Notes: a model not told the origin generated them from the sequence alone. Positions 11,626-23,084 are shown, counted from the stretch's first letter. The stretch is 64,000 nt of DNA from Phlyctochytrium arcticum (GCA_025602905.1 JAHLKI010000004.1:1394905-1458904), one strand, 5' to 3'. Translations and numbers: made by a program.

Positions 11626-12374
11626 TTGCACGCAACAGGTCCGATACACAGTAGAAATTCAGAGAGATAGAGAGAGCGTGATGAGTGGGGGTGTGGGGAT
11701 TCAGAGTGTGCCGGGGGGAGAAAGAAGTTGATGTGTGTGTGATTAAAAAAAAACACACCTTGACACAGCTAGAGACACACCTTTTCTGCTGAAAAGTCCA
11801 CAGCCATACACTGCCCCTAACGAAAATACGCACCTTACACACCTTACACACCTTTTTTCAAAGTTATTATGAAAAAAAGGATGTTATTAAAGTATGTATA
11901 TTTTACAAACTAAGCAAAATACAGATGTGTAGGTGTGTAAGCTGTGGTTTAGCTTCCCCGTAACGATTTTCTGCGAAAAAAATACACATCTTCCCCACAC
12001 GCATATAGTAAGACACTCGTATTCATCGAATATGAGAAAAGGATGCATCACAATAAAAAGTGAATCCCAATAAAACGGGCGAGATATAATTAGAGTATAG
12101 TGAGTAAGGTAATAGGAATATAAGAGTATTCATGATTTAGAGAAGAAGCGGAATACGAGTTTTTGAGAAGCGAATTAGAATCAAGAAGATGAGAAGGAGA
12201 GTATAATAGCGATAGCTGGCCTTACCACTATTGGGTCATGATAAGCGCACTTGCACTATTGGTTCTTGAATTTTCCACTATTGGGTCTTGAATTTTCCAC
12301 TGTTGGGTCTTGAATAGCGCACTTGCACTATTGGTTCTTCAACTTTCCACTATTGGTTCTTGAATAGTGACCTT
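11626..12374. repeat. Iteron-like region: ACACACCTT repeats and CACTATTGG array
   Basis: No gene. Between about 11755 and 11955 the motif ACACACCTT/TTACACACC and its complement recur. From about 12225 a second array of CACTATTGG(G)TCTTGAA-type units begins and runs into the palindrome at 12375-12454. The same 9-mer occurs in both long TIRs of element A, so this looks like the subterminal region of a second, mirrored element end. Such arrays often bind replication initiators or transposases; that role is inferred. Confidence 0.55.
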
Positions 12375-12454
12375 CCCACTGTTGGGTCTGTTATAGTGCA
12401 GACCCTATAGTGGTACCACTATAGGGTCTGCACTATAACAGACCCAATAGTGGG
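12375..12454. repeat. 80-bp near-perfect palindrome at the outer tip of the left TIR
   Basis: The central 50 bp (12390-12439, centre 12414/12415) read identically on both strands. Extending the arms to 12375 and 12454 adds only one mismatch. An equivalent, slightly decayed palindrome is centred at 36379/36380 at the right TIR. It marks a head-to-head joint between element A and a mirrored end on its left. Confidence 0.85.
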
Positions 12455-13461
12455 AAAGTACTATCCAGGAACCAATAGTGGAAAGGGCACTATTTCAGAC
12501 CCAATAGTGGGAAAGAGGAAGAACCAATAGTGCCAAATTCAAGAACCAATAGTGGGCAGCGCGAGCGGGCCTGCAAGCAAACCTATCCATAGGATCCCCG
12601 AACGGCATTCAAGCTTGCAGTACTGTTACATGGTCATACTGCTCGAAAAACTATCGATATGATTCATATGAAATGGCCTGACACTACTATCGATTCTATT
12701 GTCTCGTATTAGCTTCTCCCATGCATCGTGAATACACCTATAAGCTTACTCGTAATACTCTAATAAAGTGGCGACCGTTTTATTCTGAATCTGGCATGTT
12801 ACCTCTTGTCCCAATTTCCCACATTTACCTCTTTTATGAATTTTTGAACTTGGTGGTCAAACCACCACCAACATTTTTGACTCGTACTGCTACACATGAC
12901 ACATGGGACTTAGCTATACATGGTACTATGATCATCTCTCTACCTCTCTCTCCAATCCAATCCAATCGAGTGGGGAAACTCTGCCCCAAACTCTGCCCTA
13001 AGGTTTTGCTTCCCTTAACGAATTTTTCAAATTGGGGCAGAGTTGATGTCCAACTTTGCCCCAACTTTGCCCCAAGCCTTTTCGTGTGGGGAAGCAAAAT
13101 GCAGTTTTAGAAACGAGTGGGGAACAGTGTTTCTTTTATTTGGGGCAGAGTTGATGTTAATTTTGAATTAATCTATTGTTTTTTTTAATAGGTGGTCAGC
13201 TCGCCACCACCTCAGAATACAGGAATTCCTTATAGCACAAAATTACAGCTCAACTCTGCCCCAAATCTCTTCAATCTCTTTCCCCACTCGTTTCCAAAAC
13301 TCCATTTTCTTTCCCCACACGAAATTGTAGGGGCAAACTTGGGGCAGAGTTGCTTCTCATATTTCACAATTCTTTCACCCCACACGAAATATTGCGGTCT
13401 ACTTGAAACTTCCAACTCAGCCCCTAATCTCTATGACTTACATATCACCCTCACCTGCTTC
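12389..13461 (+). repeat. Left terminal inverted repeat of viral element A
   Basis: About 1.07 kb, matching 35335-36405 in inverted orientation with only scattered differences (pairs of positions sum to 48794-48796). Its outer part holds CACTATTGG-type units. Its inner part holds many copies of GGGGCAGAGTT/AACTCTGCCCC. Open frames inside it exist equally in both TIRs and look non-coding. Confidence 0.9.
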
Positions 13462-13959
13462 ATCTTCATTCTACCATCCATTTTTATCTCTAAAATATGC
13501 ATTGTATGCCTCCATGCCAATTTTGTTTCTGCTCATAATCTCATCAATATCTTTCAAAGAATTGAGCTTGGGAATATATACTCTCATACCGAGATTCTGT
13601 AGATAGGCTCCTCTTGTCAGTAATACAAAAAATGGTGAGAATGACTTGACAAATACTTGGCAATGCCTAATATTATACTTTTCATTTTCAACTCGTGAAG
13701 TTTCTACATCAGTTAAGCGCTTTCTCGACCAGTTTGGTTTAGAGGTTTTTTCAACTGTGTACAGTGTTCACCCCTCTCCCAAACTCTGTGTATCAACTCG
13801 AGTCTTTCCTTCTTTTCCATCCTTGCATTTTAGGTATTTTTCATGAATAATATTGTAGTCTTCTTCACTGAATTTTTTTTGATCGTTGGCATTATATACT
13901 AATTGTATATGACAAATAACTTGACGTGAGCACAGACGCGCACCAAGGAAACTTTTCAT
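13460..13959 (-). pseudogene. Decayed mirror copy of the 11197 gene
   Basis: The minus-strand N-terminal part (13959-13768) reads KKFSEEDYNIIHEKYLK, close to FSEEDFQSILERYLK in the 11197 gene. The remaining homology runs on in shifted frames down to the inner TIR edge (matches to HCQVFVKSFSPF, TRGAYLQNLGM and PKLNSLKDID). The copy carries frameshifts and is not expressible as one protein. It is transcribed towards the TIR. Confidence 0.7.
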
Positions 13960-13991
13960 TTGATACCTTCAAGATATAGTAATATTCAAAA

Positions 13992-14330
13992 ATGTGTCCA
14001 TCAGCAAAACTAATTCATCTATCGTCACCCAATGGAGAGACAGCTAAAGTGCTTCGTTTGGCTATCAATGATGAAGAGGAATTGACAAAAGTAGCTCTTG
14101 GGTTAAGAGGTAAAGACTTATATGTGTACGTGCCTCGTAGTAATTGTAATAGGAAGCTCTTTGAGAAGATAATCAGCATCTCGTCTTTGCTTCATCCCAA
14201 AAAGGATGAGAAATTAAGAAGAGATTTTTTGAGTAACGGGTGGCTGAATATCAGTGATTCAAAACTGGCAATAGGATGCGAAAGGAACACTTGCATTGAA
14301 GTCTTTGAGCTGATATGTAACGAGTTTTAA
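13992..14330 (+). CDS. Hypothetical viral protein (112 aa)
   Basis: ATG start, 112 codons, mixed alpha/beta composition, one Cys-containing C-terminal stretch and no signal peptide. It ends four bases into the end of the convergent fibre-gene remnant (stop at 14327), the tight packing usual in viral DNA. Family not recognised. Confidence 0.5.
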   Translation: MCPSAKLIHLSSPNGETAKVLRLAINDEEELTKVALGLRGKDLYVYVPRSNCNRKLFEKIISISSLLHPKKDEKLRRDFLSNGWLNISDSKLAIGCERNTCIEVFELICNEF

Positions 14331-15819
14331 TATTCAATCATCTGAAGTTCAACTCTGCAGTTACCGTCAAACGAAACATTACTACCAGACCATGTAAGAG
14401 TAAACGTATGACTTCCTGGTACAAGCCCGCTTGATATGGCATGGAGTGGAAAGCGAATGACCTGACCTTGATATCTCCAAAACAAGTAGATTGTTTTTAT
14501 CGGCTGTCCATCCACACGAAGAATAGCGTCCACACCAAATTGATCACTTCCGCACCACAGAGATACGCTTCCTGTGTACATCTGTATACTTCTAGTAGTT
14601 GTGAAAGTCTTTGAAAATTGGGCAACAACTCCAGTTGCCGGGTACGATACATTATCCCATATTGTTGTTGCGACGGGTCGAGTCAGTAATCCCTGCCCGT
14701 CCAGATATACTGTAATCCTCCAGAGGGTGCTTTGATATACATTGTATTTTGATAAGGGGGTGACGTGGCGGTATTCCCGATCCCGATAAATCCAGAGACA
14801 GTAGAATCATTGTTTTCAAATTGAATGGTTGAATAACCACCAGAATGACGGTTCTTTACTTTCAACACATTGCTTACAAAATTAGACTGGATTATGCTAG
14901 TTGTGATTGAATTGAATCCAAAGTCAATTTGTGATTCGGTGGATACTTTCCCGGCCCCACCAATTGGACAAAGACGTAAGGATAAATCGCTCGAATACCA
15001 CCCAATGAATCTATGATTCGTGATGGTATCAAAAAAGTGGAGATCTCCATTTGAGTGGGATGGCGTACATCATATATACAAATTTCCCAAGTTAATTTGT
15101 GAGAATCCAGTATTCGGGATATTCAAATACGAGCCATTTATTGTAATGTCGCCAGTTGTTGTTAGACTAGGTAACGTGGCTGTTATAGATGAAAGTGCTG
15201 TCAAATTTGGATGACTAGACTGTTTGTTACCAAGAGATGTAATTAATGAATTGCCAGCAACGAATATGTTGGTACCCACATAGAGTGATTTTACAACATG
15301 AACATTTCCATCTGGTCTTAATTGAAGAATATGAGATGATTGATTAAAATTGTAGAAGCCTATTGAACCGTTAGGCAAACCGCCCGTACCAGCTTGCCCT
15401 GCATGATATATGCCCCATTGGCAACTAGATGATGCATTATTCATGGAAATTATAGCATTTCCTGCTGTTGCTGTTGAAGGAGCATTGACGGTAATGGCAT
15501 TTGGTTGATTACCGGCTCCAAGATTCAATGTTAAAACTTTGGATGAAATTGTATCGATTACTTGCATCGCATTGGCGACTATCGTTTTAGCTACACTTAA
15601 GCCTCCGGCAATTCGAAATGAACCATTATTTGTTGTAGTAGTATCGGTCAATGAGAAAAATAACGCTGTACCGTCTCCGAGCAATTGTGATATGACTGTT
15701 GTGCCTCCATACCATTTAAATCCATTTGAATTATTATTAGCTGGTATCGAAAACCACATATTAGCACTTTCCATGCCGATTGCATAATCCACTGCATTAG
15801 AACTGACAGCAGGATACAT
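14327..15819 (-). pseudogene. Tail-fibre/receptor-binding protein, C-terminal part
   Basis: Last section of a long fibre gene that begins at 20037. ORF 15819-15070 has Gly/Asn/Ser/Thr-rich beta repeats of the kind seen in phage and giant-virus tail and surface proteins (MESANMWFSIP, FKWYGGTTVISQLLGDG, NGSIGFYNFNQSSHILQLRPDG). After at least one frameshift, fragments continue at 14868-14652. The end piece (14581-14327) is a compact beta-rich domain, possibly the receptor-binding tip. Frame changes separate the pieces, so the gene cannot make one protein. Confidence 0.6.
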
Positions 15820-15962
15820 TACAACTTTTGTACCGGGACTTGTGGTAAATGAAGGGTTAGATACGATAGTTGCAAAATTGAGATACTTGGAAAGATTGAC
15901 ACCACCAGCAACTCTTAAGGCATTTTCAGAAGTTGAATACAGATCAAGTATTCCGTCAGATG

Positions 15963-17768
15963 CTATATTGAGTATTTGCGTTTCTGTTGTACAGTAGAAT
16001 TCGCAGGTCTCGTAAAGAAAGCGAAAGCACCAGTGCCTCTCCCATCAAGGCGAAAACCTAAACCAGGATATATCGTATTCTTGTTTGAAGCGTGGAAATT
16101 GGTTTCTAAATTTATACTAGGTGTTGTTCCGCCCAATTCTGTTGTAATACCTGCCGGTGCAGTATAGTTTCCGAGATTTATAGATGATCCTAAATCTATT
16201 TTCGTTCCTAGTAAAAGTCCTGTGACATCAGTGGATGCCAAATCGACAGCATTCTTCAATGCTAATGCGGCAAACGCTGGTTTGTTGAGAATATTTGCAT
16301 ATTCTATTTGACCACTAGATGCCGATGAAGAAAGGCCTAACGTTGTTTTAATAGATGCGGCATTACCCGAGGTAATGAGTGTTTGAAGCGTACTTGTATT
16401 CACATTTGCGACAGGAAGAACACCTGTAATATCTGATGTAGATAGGTCAACAGAGTTTTTCAAAGCCAATGCTCCGAGTAATGGTTTGTTTATTATATTA
16501 GAATAATCTAATGTTCTTACAATTTTTAGATTCTTGAATTCCTCCTTCTGAGCATACGACCCCGACCACGAGCTAATTCCCAGGCACGTGTTTTGTGTAT
16601 TAACAGCAGTAATACTTTCAAGTCCCTCATTAGAGATTTTCAGAACATCATTAACATATAAGTACATGGAACCATTGTTGTAAACAATTTTAATAGAATA
16701 CCATGTATTTGCCGTCGGAAACATACTGAGATAAGATGGTCCCGCTACATTAGCATTAGGCGTTCTCAAAGTCGTCACTTGATTGAATCGGGCATATTGG
16801 AAACCGTATGAAGGAATGGCCCCATTCATAAACGTATTCGAGGTTGTTGGTTGAAAGAAGGAAATAAACGATCCATCTCCTACACCTGCCCATCTGTACT
16901 GGATAGTTAATACAAATGAATTCCCTGGATTCATTTTGTAAAGATACGTACCATTTATCTGTGATCCAATAATAGTAGTAACAATTCCAGTTGTTGAATC
17001 ATATGTGGCATTTCCGGCAAGTATTGCCGCGCTTGATAAATTTCCTCTAGTCTCTCGTTCATCTATAAGAACAATGTTATTCAAGTTTGAAAGAATTGGA
17101 GCATTCAGATCACCCGTGATTGCTAGTGAAGATATAGTTGGTGTAGATGTGGAGAGACTATTGAGGTTTGAATGAACATCTTGTTTCAATGCTAGATTCG
17201 GGGTATTTCCAATAAGTGAATAATCCAATTTTGCGGAACTTGTAATCAAAGGGTGTTTTGTTGCTAAACCTGAAGTTAGAGAACTCGTTAATGCATATGG
17301 TGAAAGATCCGGAGTTCCTGAAACGTTTGTATAAGCGATCATGTTACTTGATGAAATGACATCTTGCTTACTGTTCTGCAATCCTGTAATCAATCCTCTG
17401 ACAGCCGTATCATTGTACGCCTCAGTCTTCAACGCATATACGGCCAAATTTGGTACATTACTGAGTAATGAGTAGTCAAGTTTGTTTCCAGATGTAATGG
17501 TATTCTGTTTTGATGTCAGTCCAGTCGCGAATGCAGCGTTTGATACATATCCAGTGAGTGTGCTTGTTAAAGACGTATTCGAGACGTAATTTGCTGCAAT
17601 ATTCGAAATTGTTGCATATATGGACAAATTCGGAACTCCCTCGAGTAATGAATACGACAATTTGTTGTCAGTTGCAATTTTTGGTTGAAAATTAGCATAT
17701 AGTGTTGATTCTAAACCAGAAAGTAGGAGGTTAGTATCTTCAAGTTCATTTCCCAATGGACTCACCAA
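15963..17768 (-). pseudogene. Fibre protein central section: shaft repeats plus lectin-like domain
   Basis: A 601-residue open stretch. Residues about 25-200 are repeats built on NKLDYSLLSNVPNLAVYA, phage-tail-fibre style. Residues about 230-420 look like a concanavalin A/laminin-G-type jelly roll (NGTYLYKMNPG, FVLTIQYRWAG, WYSIKIVYNNGSMYLYVND), a fold used for carbohydrate binding. The shaft repeats then resume (LDYSNIINKPLLGALALKNSVDLS). The frame upstream of the first Met continues the preceding ORF (17777-18244) after a single shift. Attachment function is inferred from the architecture. Confidence 0.65.
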
Positions 17769-17776
17769 AGAACCAA

Positions 17777-19015
17777 CTAGAGTAATACTGTAGTTGAAGG
17801 CTGAATAACCTCAGCGTTGTACTGTCTTAGCATCTCGAGGTTGATTCCAGTTTGTGGATATTCTGATTCGATGCCTAACCACCCGCAGCTAGGAGAGGTG
17901 TCCCATAATATTCTCGTAACGTCACATCCATTCGAATCTGGTAGCGTAGCAATGACAACGTTAGAACCGTCTTGTAACTCGTAGTTTCCATTGGAATCTA
18001 GTATGGGAGCACCATTAGTATCTTCCTTTCTTTTTCTTTCACGGCCGAATATCGAAATCCAGCCTCCAGTCAATCCTGTCAAAGCTCCTTCTAACATCCC
18101 ACCGCCCAAAGCACCAACTGCGGAAGAGGCCGAGCCGATAGCGCCCCCGACCCCGAATACTGACCCAGCTAAAGGACCAAGAACACCGCTCAAACCACCT
18201 GTAATGGAGATCACATCTCCACCAGTGCCTCCCGACTTGAGCACTTGTCCTTCATTACCTTCGGTGAATTCTTCTTGTGGTGAATCTTCAGTTCTCTCTT
18301 GTTTGAAGGTATCTATAGAACTAATTGACTATCCAGAACCAGTCGGAGTCACCAAGATTCCCGTTCCACCCACCAAAGTCATAGTATTGTTGATGGATCT
18401 ACCAGCGACATTGATAAATGTGCCCCCGATATATGGTTGCTCTTCAGGTGCTTCGTATTCATATGTTGATGAGATGGTGTTGCCTGTGATCTGAATATTA
18501 TTTCCCGCTTGGTAATTCCCCCTTATGTCATTTCCTACCCGAACAATACCGTTAGACGCTGTGAGCTTTTCAGTAATGTGATTCTTACTTGAGTTCATCT
18601 CCAATGCCCCGTCAACGGTAAGGTCCAACGAAACTTCATGGCTGGAATTCTCGTGGAGCCCCTGTCCAAAGGTGCGCAAGTCTGTAAGAATGCTGCCGTC
18701 AAACTCGATATTCCCCTGCGTCTGCAAATCAAGGTATACCTCGTTCCCGTTACGAATTCCTAGCGAATTATTAGACTGGAATATCAATCCGCTCGTCAAT
18801 TTCCCCTCTGCATTCAGTCTGATGCTTGAGTTGTTCACCAAATTCGCGAGATTCACTCCTAGCATATTTGTCACATCAGTCAGCAATGAGTCATCGTGAC
18901 ACAGTGACACGATTTTTCGGCCGAACGACTCGCCGGAGATTTCAATGGAATTTCCAGCTTGATACAATTGTTCGACGTAGGCTGCTGTGGTCAAGGTACT
19001 TTTATTTGATATCAC
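17777..19015 (-). pseudogene. Fibre protein, second section with Gly-rich hydrophobic segment
   Basis: Two open stretches of the same broken gene. 19015-18329 carries beta-repeats (GNSIEISGESFG, GNEVYLDLQTQGNIEFDG) and stops at 18329. The other frame then reads without a break into 18244-17777, which has a Gly/Ala-rich hydrophobic run (about residues 8-60, LSGVLGPLAGSVFGVGGAIG) followed by a basic patch RERKRK. That run could be a membrane-inserting or fibre-trimer segment. It joins the 19042 section upstream and the 15963 section downstream through frame changes. Confidence 0.55.
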
Positions 19016-19041
19016 AAAGTCTTGCTTGCCAATAACATAGT

Positions 19042-20037
19042 CTACTTGTACTGTAGCTGTCTGAGCGTGTTGTTGAATACGAGATTCGAGGATTGATTCA
19101 TTCCGACTCCCGTTCCACCGCCGTAGTACACCAGTCCCAATCCTTCACTCTTTACACCAAGACGATTGCCCTCCTGTGTGAGATTATTGGTGTCGACCAA
19201 CAACTTGACGAGAGAAGCATCGAATGCCTCGAGTGGGTCTTTATAGACTGAAATGGCTTGACTCCCTTTCAAGTATTCCGTTGCCTCTTTGGCATTCAAC
19301 TTTCCATCTTTGATTTCCAAACGGGATCCAATCTTCAAGGAGACTTCCTCGTCTACTTCATCAAGAGGTTCATTGAATACAAGTTTATCAGGTATTTTGG
19401 CAGACAATTCATTATTGGAGATTCTCATTGTGTCGGAATCCAGATTCAACGTCATTCTATGAGAATTGAATGCATCAAATTTGAAACCCGGACCGATCTT
19501 CAACTCCAAGCCTTTCGCAAACAATGTCCCATCCTCAAAATACCCCTCGTTATCTTGGAAATGGGACGAATATTCCAGTTCTATGTTACCATCATCATTG
19601 ATGAAAAGAGGGGAATTGACATTCTGGGCACGATTCGAAAGTTTTCCGCTGTTAGTAACAAAGAGTGATGACTGCTCGTCAACCAACAATCCAACCTCGC
19701 CGTTTTCGTTCCGATGGACAGGATCTGAATACAAAGTTTCTAATACCGCCAGTTTACCATCTACCAACTCAAGTGTGTTCTCGTCGTAATTCAGTGAAAC
19801 CAAAGCGGAACCGTCTTCGACGTTTGTGGTTAAAGGTACGTCGGTCTCTATATTGTTGACCAGTAACTGACCATTCTTGTTAGAGATTGATTGAAATGCT
19901 CCCTTGTCGAAATTTTCTATATAGACGTTATTGCCAAGACCTTTGATGCTATTTGTGACTAAAGGAGAAACGAGGTTCGTCCTCTCAAGCGTTCGTAGAC
20001 CACTACTGTTGCGCCCGTTAAGGTCCTTCATGTTCAA
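19042..20037 (-). CDS. Adenovirus-fibre-like shaft protein, N-terminal section of the long fibre gene
   Basis: A 331-codon open frame starting MNMKDLNGRNSSGLRTLERT. It has serial short repeats with the adenovirus-fibre-shaft flavour (LELVDGKLAV, SPLFINDDGNIELEY, LEIKDGKLNAK, LVFNEPLDEVDEEVSLKIG): hydrophobic-x-hydrophobic strands with Gly/Asp-Gly turns about every 15 residues. A paralogue sharing these landmarks is split by the Ty3 element (48773-49465 and 55938-56191). The stop at 19042 is followed by coding-like sequence in another frame, so this is probably the N-terminal third of one approximately 5.7-kb gene (20037 to 14327). Spike/attachment role inferred from repeats and neighbours. 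Confidence 0.65.
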   Translation of the reverse strand: MNMKDLNGRNSSGLRTLERTNLVSPLVTNSIKGLGNNVYIENFDKGAFQSISNKNGQLLVNNIETDVPLTTNVEDGSALVSLNYDENTLELVDGKLAVLETLYSDPVHRNENGEVGLLVDEQSSLFVTNSGKLSNRAQNVNSPLFINDDGNIELEYSSHFQDNEGYFEDGTLFAKGLELKIGPGFKFDAFNSHRMTLNLDSDTMRISNNELSAKIPDKLVFNEPLDEVDEEVSLKIGSRLEIKDGKLNAKEATEYLKGSQAISVYKDPLEAFDASLVKLLVDTNNLTQEGNRLGVKSEGLGLVYYGGGTGVGMNQSSNLVFNNTLRQLQYK

Positions 20038-20090
20038 ATATAGCTTTTATCTTGGAAATTTATATCAAACAACCAACATCGTATTCAATC

Positions 20091-20417
20091 TTAAATTGGC
20101 GCTCTTTCAAGATGATCAAGGAATTTGTCGGTACCCTTGTGGTATTCTGTCACTCGTTTTAAACCAAGATCTGCCAACTCTTGTCCTTTTTGAGAGTAAT
20201 CGTTGACTTTGGAGTTTTTGAATAGTTCATTGCTCTGTATTCCTTTGTTCACATGGGTAAGAAGTTTGTGACCTTTAGTTGCAATATTTACAGCATTATT
20301 CAGAAAGTTTCGAGTTTGGGTGATTGGTCTACTTGAAAGAAACGTATTCAGTCCTCCTTTTGCTCTATTTAGAAAGCCAACCATGTATTCTTTTCCGTTC
20401 TTAATATAAGAATACAT
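20091..20417 (-). CDS. Small basic viral protein (108 aa), possible minor virion protein
   Basis: ATG start and complete ORF. It is basic and helical with amphipathic character (LGLKRVTEYHKGTDKFLDHLE). It sits between the fibre gene and the divergent gene at 20430, whose ATG is only 12 bp away. Position in a structural cluster suggests a virion component; family not recognised. Confidence 0.5.
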   Translation of the reverse strand: MYSYIKNGKEYMVGFLNRAKGGLNTFLSSRPITQTRNFLNNAVNIATKGHKLLTHVNKGIQSNELFKNSKVNDYSQKGQELADLGLKRVTEYHKGTDKFLDHLERAPI

Positions 20418-20429
20418 TTTATTACATAG

Positions 20430-21619
20430 ATGTCGTTGGGATATCTACCAGTGAAAACAAGACAGGGAGTATTCGCAAATGAAGATTCGATTGTTAATAT
20501 TCATGGTACACAGTATGCCTTTATCAATGGATTGAGAGGTCCCAAAAACACATATGATCGAGGATTCCACAAGCAGTTCTATGTCCCGAATATCGGAACG
20601 GTAAGGCATCAAAAGGAGCAAATATTGGAACTTGAAAACTCATCATGGACACCAGGCCCAAAAGTAACCAAAGTTTCCAGGGACGCAGTTGAGGCGATGC
20701 ATACTGTGCAAAAAGAGAAAGCAAATCAGTACTACTTTGATGAGCTCGATAAGAACAACTTGTTTCCTCGTTCTGGCCGGCCCGTTCGAATGACACGCAC
20801 TCTAGCAACTCATTCCAATGGCGACGGCACATATAACATGTTCAGTCAACCCGGCTATATTCGTGCTCAACAGAATAATGATGGTCTTGGTGATGTACCC
20901 GGTGTCGTATACAAAGAAGATTCCAAACTACCCACGAGGGCCAATGCGCCTACAGAAAAGGTCATCTTGGGTAGTCGAACCGTGATGCAGCAAACAGATA
21001 CCTTTAACAATTTATCAACTGAAACCGGGGCTATCGGAAATGTCCCTCGTACACCGTATCCTGGATTTGATCAACAACAAACATCAGTCAGTGATATTCC
21101 AGTCAAAGATTTGCGAACAATGGATACTCAGACGGAGCATGAAATCGATAGAGATGTACTCGATGCACTGTTTTCGAATGATGTCAAATTTCAGATATAT
21201 TTGATCAGTTGAAAGCGTCCAATAATATTCTGCGTGATCAACTCGGATCTCAGAATCAGCAAATCGGTTCCATGACTTTGCAGACGTACACCGTATTCCG
21301 ACATCTTCTAGAGAGTATTGGTATAAATCACGAAACGATTCCAGAACATCCAACTCCCGACTTCATGATACGAACGTTGAAAGCAGTCAAAGATGCCAGT
21401 CCGGTTGCTTTGAAAGAGACAGCGAATATGATCAGTCTCTTGCAGAATTTGCAGCGTGTAACAGAAGTTGAATCGAAAGGAACGCAAGTTCCACCTCGGA
21501 AAACAAATAAGCCATTTCCAATCGATACGAAGAATCTCTACCCCAAAGTAGAGAATGTTGACAAAGTACCCAGTCTCGCCAAACCCAGATATCCATGGTC
21601 CCTTCACTGCCCTATGTGA
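20430..21619 (+). pseudogene. Conserved viral structural-type protein, frameshifted
   Basis: ORF 20430-21212 (260 codons) opens MSLGYLPVKTRQGVF and shows no enzymatic motif. A one-base shortening of a T run near 21200 moves the frame, and the C-terminal part (about 140 residues, ending RYPWSLHCPM at 21619) continues in another frame. The duplicate of the C-terminal part at 29510-29971 keeps the T and is in frame through this point, so the break here is a recent slip. The C-terminal domain is helix-rich (DQLKASNNILRDQLGSQNQQ, possibly coiled). Role unknown; the neighbourhood is structural genes. Confidence 0.6.
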
Positions 21620-22526
21620 GCAGCTTTGCAAATGAATCTTTGTGCTGGAGTACCCGGTGAGTACAGCGAATGAGTTCTGTAAATTCCGACATTGTACAGT
21701 CGAGACTGCCGGGGAGGAGTTCATTGGCCGACTGAGCAACGCCGTTGACTCCTTTGTACAGAAACTGTCTTTCGATGATTTCCATGAGCGCAACCTGATC
21801 CGATGCATCAATTGTTTGGAGGGCTGCAATCATCGCTTCAACCGGCCCAGTCGCAGTGTTCTCCACGGCCGTGCCCGTTTTCCCGTGGTTTTTGAAAATC
21901 CCCATTGTAGATAGCTTCGACGGAACACCTGCAACCAGGACACAGTGATATGGTAGACTAGAAAAATGTAGCTGGGTGTCAAGAGGTGACCAGACTTGGA
22001 TGCAGCACATGAGACCTGCCTTCTAAACCGCTGGTTGTCCTGGAAGGTCGTGACCACTCTAGAGTTGAGGCTGTTGAGACCGAGTCCGAGTGATGAAGAT
22101 AATGGTCACCAATGACGATACTATCCGCGCTGATGGTAAAGGTGCTGCTTTTCGTGCTTTCGTTCTGCTTGCGCAGAGCAAAAGCCTCACGAGTAACGCG
22201 AAACACTTTCGATTTTTCATCTCTGTACACAAACCGCCATCTCTGCAAAGTGGTCTGGGCTTGATGCCTATTGAGACGAGGTGAAGCCACTTTTGAACGA
22301 GATCAATTTTGTGTTGAATATAGGGGATGACTTCCTGTGCCGGCAAATTATTGGCGGCGAATTCGGCCCACTTTTGATCCCAAATTCTTCGGTAGCAGAT
22401 TGTACTCTCTAAAAGGGGAGGTATGAGCAACGTGGCAAATTAACTATCTTCGATGATATCATGATAAGCGTTAGTACCTGACTCCAGTGTTTCTTAAATG
22501 CCTCCTCCCTCACCGAGTCGTCGAGA
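21160..22526. repeat. 1.37-kb viral/junction segment, copy A
   Basis: Nearly identical to 29510-30878 in direct orientation, with few substitutions and a one-base difference in a T run near 21200. It holds the 3' part of the 20430 gene, the minus-strand gene at 21612 and about 100 bp of the tandem unit's start. Left joint shares CTCGATG, right joint shares CGTCGAGA with the alternative partner. Confidence 0.9.
21612..22420 (-). pseudogene. Unknown viral minus-strand gene, copy A (frameshifted, 5' truncated)
   Basis: Convergent with the 20430 gene, ends overlapping by 8 bp. The clearest coding frame, 22010-21612, includes LHFSSLPYHCVLVAGVP and VEAMIAALQTIDASDQVALM. Upstream homology-like stretches continue in two other frames (22290-21979: LQRWRFVYRDEKSKVFRVTRE; 22430-22300: YIQHKIDLVQKWLHL). 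Tandem-unit DNA begins at 22421, so the N-terminus is probably lost. No family recognised. A second copy sits at 29964-30772 with the same frame breaks. Confidence 0.45.
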
Positions 22527-22869
22527 GCTTGAGCAAATTTCTGAGAATGTGCCATCGGCAGAGTAAGAAGTTTTTCGATAGGCAGATCATGTATCAAAGA
22601 GGTCCCTCTGAGGAATTAATCATTGGCCCATAGGCCCCGCATTGTGGTGTTGCTCGCCTGGGGCTACTTGCTCGATGGTTTGTCCCGTTGAATGGTTGGA
22701 GCACTTTCTCCCACCATCTGTCTTGAAGAGTCCCACCACTGTCGGCACTTGATTTCGGCCTTGTCGAATCGACGCGGAGTATGTCGGAATGACAATCCTC
22801 CCCCTCCGTTCCCTCCCGTATGAAAGTGGCGCGTCGGCACAGGAATTTGGGACCGACGTCCCCCCACAA
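22433..22869 (-). pseudogene. Minus-strand exon in tandem unit 1 (premature stop)
   Basis: The exon ends HWSQ followed by the 5' splice-like GTACTAACG on the minus strand. It includes LPIEKLLTLPMAHSQKFAQA. In unit 3 the same exon runs open from MRGLWANDSFLRG; in units 1 and 2 the serine codon has become TAA, breaking it. Divergent from the plus-strand gene at 23085. Function unknown. Confidence 0.35.
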
Positions 22870-23084
22870 CGTCCTTGAACGTCAAGTCTTTGACAGCTGC
22901 AACAACCAACAGTGACAGAAGTCGTTACAAAGTACCCAAACTACCTCCCTCCAACTTCCATTCCTCTATTGGGTACGGTTGGCGCCGGCAATCCTCGAAA
23001 TCCGAGTCGCGTTGCTGCTGCTCGCGTGGTCGCGTCGCAAGATTCACAACACACAGATTCAACCAAGCTCGCCACCTCCCCAAC

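Noticed and set aside
12220..12560. CACTATTGG array as a CRISPR array
   Set aside because: Units are short, irregularly spaced, in both orientations and symmetrical about a palindrome; eukaryotic context.
12721..13602. ORFs within the left TIR (and mirror ORFs 35293-36073)
   Set aside because: Low-complexity translations of repeated GGGGCAGAGTT motifs, open on both strands; no coding character.
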